Made by a program: the position numbers and the translations under genes. Below, one piece after another: positions 62,093 through 64,000 of a DNA stretch of 64,000 nt (position 1 is its first letter; the number at the start of each line of letters is the position of its first letter). Below the pieces are notes generated by a model, which saw only the letters and a program-made list of their open reading frames with translations, had not been told where the DNA came from and did not search any database. Source of the DNA: Mycobacterium xenopi (lineage in GTDB: Bacteria > Actinomycetota > Actinomycetes > Mycobacteriales > Mycobacteriaceae); assembly GCF_009936235.1 (NCBI RefSeq), contig NZ_AP022314.1, positions 2,790,001 through 2,854,000 of the forward strand, written 5' to 3'.

Positions 62093-64000
62093 TTACGGGT
62101 GTGCCGCGGCCACCCTCGGAATACCGGCCGCCGCGTAAACCTCGGCTTCGCCCAACGTCTCGTGGGCTAAGAGCTCCGCGACAATATTGTCGAGCTTGTC
62201 GCGGTTGTCTTGAAGCAGTTTCCGTGCCTCGGCGTAGCACTCGTCGATGATGCGTCGAACCTCACCGTCCACGATGCCCAGCATTGCGTCAGATACACCG
62301 GCCATATGTGGGTCACCCTCCTTCGGCAGTACCGACACCGGGCCGATGTGGTCGGACATACCCCACCGACCGACCATGCCGCGGGCGATATTCGTGGCGT
62401 TCTCAAGGTCACTCTCCGAACCGGTGGTCACCACACCTAGGACCTCTTCTTCTGCCGCCATTCCCCCCACGGCCCCGATGATGCGCCCGCGCAAGTACTC
62501 TTCGCTGTAGACATATCGATCGTCCTCCGGGGTGGAGAGCGTGACACCGAGGGCGTGACCGCGTGGAATGATCGACACCTTCCGCACCGGGTCGGCGCCG
62601 GGCTGCAGCATCCCGAGCAGCGCATGTCCGGCCTCGTGGTAGGCAGTGCGGCGGCGTTGCTCTTCCGACATCACCACGTTGCGGGCGATGCCAAGCTGCA
62701 CCTTTTCAAGGGCTTCGATCAGGTCCTGGTTGGTGATGTGGGTCTGCCCGTGGCGGGCCGCAGTCAGCGCTGCCTCGTTGACAAGATTGGCCAAATCCGC
62801 CCCTGTCATGCCCGGCGTCGAGGCCGCAAACTGGTCGAGATCCACGTCGCTGGCAAGCGGCACCTTGCGGGTGTGGACCCGCAGGATCGCGGCGCGGCCC
62901 TTGCGGTCTGGCGCATTGACAGTGATCGTGCGGTCGAACCGGCCTGGCCGCAACAACGCCGGATCGAGGACGTCGGGGCGGTTCGTCGCGGCCAGCACCA
63001 CAACACCCTCCGCCCCGGAGAACCCATCCATTTCGGTGAGGATCTGGTTGAGCGTCTGTTCGCGTTCATCGTGACCACCGACCGCGATTGCACTGGAGCG
63101 TGACCGGCCAATAGTGTCGATCTCATCGATGAAGATGATCGACGGGGCAACCTTGCGCGCCTCTTCGAACAACTCGCGCACCCGGTAAGCACCGACCCCA
63201 ACGATCATCTCTATAAACTCCGAGCCACTCGCCGAAAAGAACGGCACGTTCGCCTCGCCCGCGGTAGCCCGGGCCAGCAGTGTCTTCCCGGTGCCCGGCG
63301 CACCAGCCAGCAGCACCCCCTTCGGTACGCGGGCCCCGAGCTTGCGGTATTTCTCCGGATCGCGCAGGTAGTCGACCACCTCGTTAATCTCGGCCTTGAC
63401 CTCATCGATCCCGGCGACGTCATCGAAGGTCACTCGCACCGATTCCGGGTCAACGGGCTTGTGCTTTTTCCAGAAGCCGCCGAACATCCCCATGCCCAAC
63501 TTCTCGCTGCGCTTGAAAAGCCAATACCAAAAAACGAACAGCAGCAATGTCGGAGCCACCGAGATCAGCAGGTTAGCCAGAATTCCGCGCTGCTGGGTCA
63601 GCGGAGTCGCCGAGACCGTTGCGCCGCTGTTCTTCAGCGCCGTCAATAGGTCGTCCTGCGCGAAGGTTGGGCGCTCGGTGGTGAACTTCTGATACGTCCG
63701 GACATTTTGCCCACCTGCGTCTTGGCCCGGCAGCGGTCTGGGTTGGCGCAATTTGCCCTCGATAGTGTCGCCGCGGGAGAACACCTCCGCGACATTGCGC
63801 TGCTCGACCTGGGTGGTGAATTCGGTGTAGGACACCTTGGGCGGCCCACCGAGTGCGTCCTGGAAACTCAACCCACCAAACAGCAGGAAATAGCCGAGTC
63901 CGAAAATTAATAGGACTAACCACCAATTCGGGCTCCTGCCCCGGTGGCGCTCGCCATCCCCCGCCGGAAGGCCCTCGGTGCGCCATGGCTTGGTTGCAGG
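62093..64000 (-). CDS. FtsH-type membrane AAA protease, additional copy (5' end outside window)
   Basis: The open frame reaches the window edge, so at least 635 residues are coded. An N-terminal helix (NWWLVLLIFGLGYFLLFGG), a periplasmic domain with GGPPKVSYTEF, a second helix (NLLISVAPTLLLFVFWYWL), the AAA module (Walker A GAPGTGKT, Walker B IIFIDEID, SRH NRPDVLDPALLRPGRFDR) and the zinc protease HEAGH with the third ligand Asp in SESDLENAT. It lacks the long C-terminal tail of the main mycobacterial FtsH (Rv3610c). The upstream part uses rarer A/T-ending codons, suggesting acquisition. M. tuberculosis has no ftsH at this point. Confidence 0.9.
   Translation of the reverse strand, partial: PATKPWRTEGLPAGDGERHRGRSPNWWLVLLIFGLGYFLLFGGLSFQDALGGPPKVSYTEFTTQVEQRNVAEVFSRGDTIEGKLRQPRPLPGQDAGGQNVRTYQKFTTERPTFAQDDLLTALKNSGATVSATPLTQQRGILANLLISVAPTLLLFVFWYWLFKRSEKLGMGMFGGFWKKHKPVDPESVRVTFDDVAGIDEVKAEINEVVDYLRDPEKYRKLGARVPKGVLLAGAPGTGKTLLARATAGEANVPFFSASGSEFIEMIVGVGAYRVRELFEEARKVAPSIIFIDEIDTIGRSRSSAIAVGGHDEREQTLNQILTEMDGFSGAEGVVVLAATNRPDVLDPALLRPGRFDRTITVNAPDRKGRAAILRVHTRKVPLASDVDLDQFAASTPGMTGADLANLVNEAALTAARHGQTHITNQDLIEALEKVQLGIARNVVMSEEQRRRTAYHEAGHALLGMLQPGADPVRKVSIIPRGHALGVTLSTPEDDRYVYSEEYLRGRIIGAVGGMAAEEEVLGVVTTGSESDLENATNIARGMVGRWGMSDHIGPVSVLPKEGDPHMAGVSDAMLGIVDGEVRRIIDECYAEARKLLQDNRDKLDNIVAELLAHETLGEAEVYAAAGIPRVAAAHP

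Overview
The window is a high-GC actinobacterial chromosome segment, almost certainly from a Mycobacterium. Most genes match the Mycobacterium tuberculosis Rv1608-Rv1636 neighbourhood in order and orientation (here inverted): TB15.3, LAM-capping mannosyltransferase, Rv1634-type MFS, uvrB, coaE-grpB fusion, rpsA, polA, Rv1628c/Rv1627c, pdtaR, tRNA-Leu, Rv1625c-type adenylate cyclase, HdeD protein, cydD-cydC, Rv1619-type membrane protein, tesB, pykA, DUF2752, TM2, lgt, trpA-trpB-trpC-Rv1610-trpE and bcpB. Homologies are from memory and reading of motifs; no database search was run.

Three blocks interrupt this backbone. (1) About 6.7-15.7 kb, between uvrB and coaE: a PknF/PknJ-type receptor kinase divergent from an Rv1747-type FHA-ABC exporter, a DUF402 gene, a LigD split into three overlapping genes (phosphoesterase, ligase, polymerase) followed by an Fpg/Nei glycosylase, and a small secreted protein. 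(2) 18.4-38.2 kb, between rpsA and polA, which are neighbours in M. tuberculosis: two decayed genes (a cyclase relic and a PrsW-family protease relic) and then a complete eight-gene operon, pglW - antitoxin - toxin - pglX - pglY - pglZ - brxD - brxHI. This is a type 2 BREX (Pgl-like) phage defence system with a toxin-antitoxin pair nested inside it. (3) 61.9-64 kb, after bcpB: an extra FtsH protease gene running off the window, where M. tuberculosis has other genes.

In the BREX block the genes overlap by 4 bases (GTGA or ATGA) at most junctions, so they are probably one translationally coupled message starting at pglW, which has the only strong Shine-Dalgarno sequence noticed in front of it. 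The NERD/kinase protein PglW, the adenine methyltransferase PglX, the large P-loop ATPase PglY, the alkaline-phosphatase-fold PglZ, the ATPase BrxD and the Lhr-like helicase BrxHI make up the full type 2 set.

Other points of note: polA carries a one-base deletion that separates polymerase motif C from the rest; cydDC is present without cydAB; the Lnt-like protein at the left edge has Ser where the catalytic Cys should be; a KstR-type operator precedes the thiolase operon; a perfect dyad precedes cydD; and a DUF488 gene starts at the base following a tRNA CCA end. Lost or abnormal starts of the DUF402 gene and cydD, together with the polA deletion, leave open that some small indels are sequencing errors.
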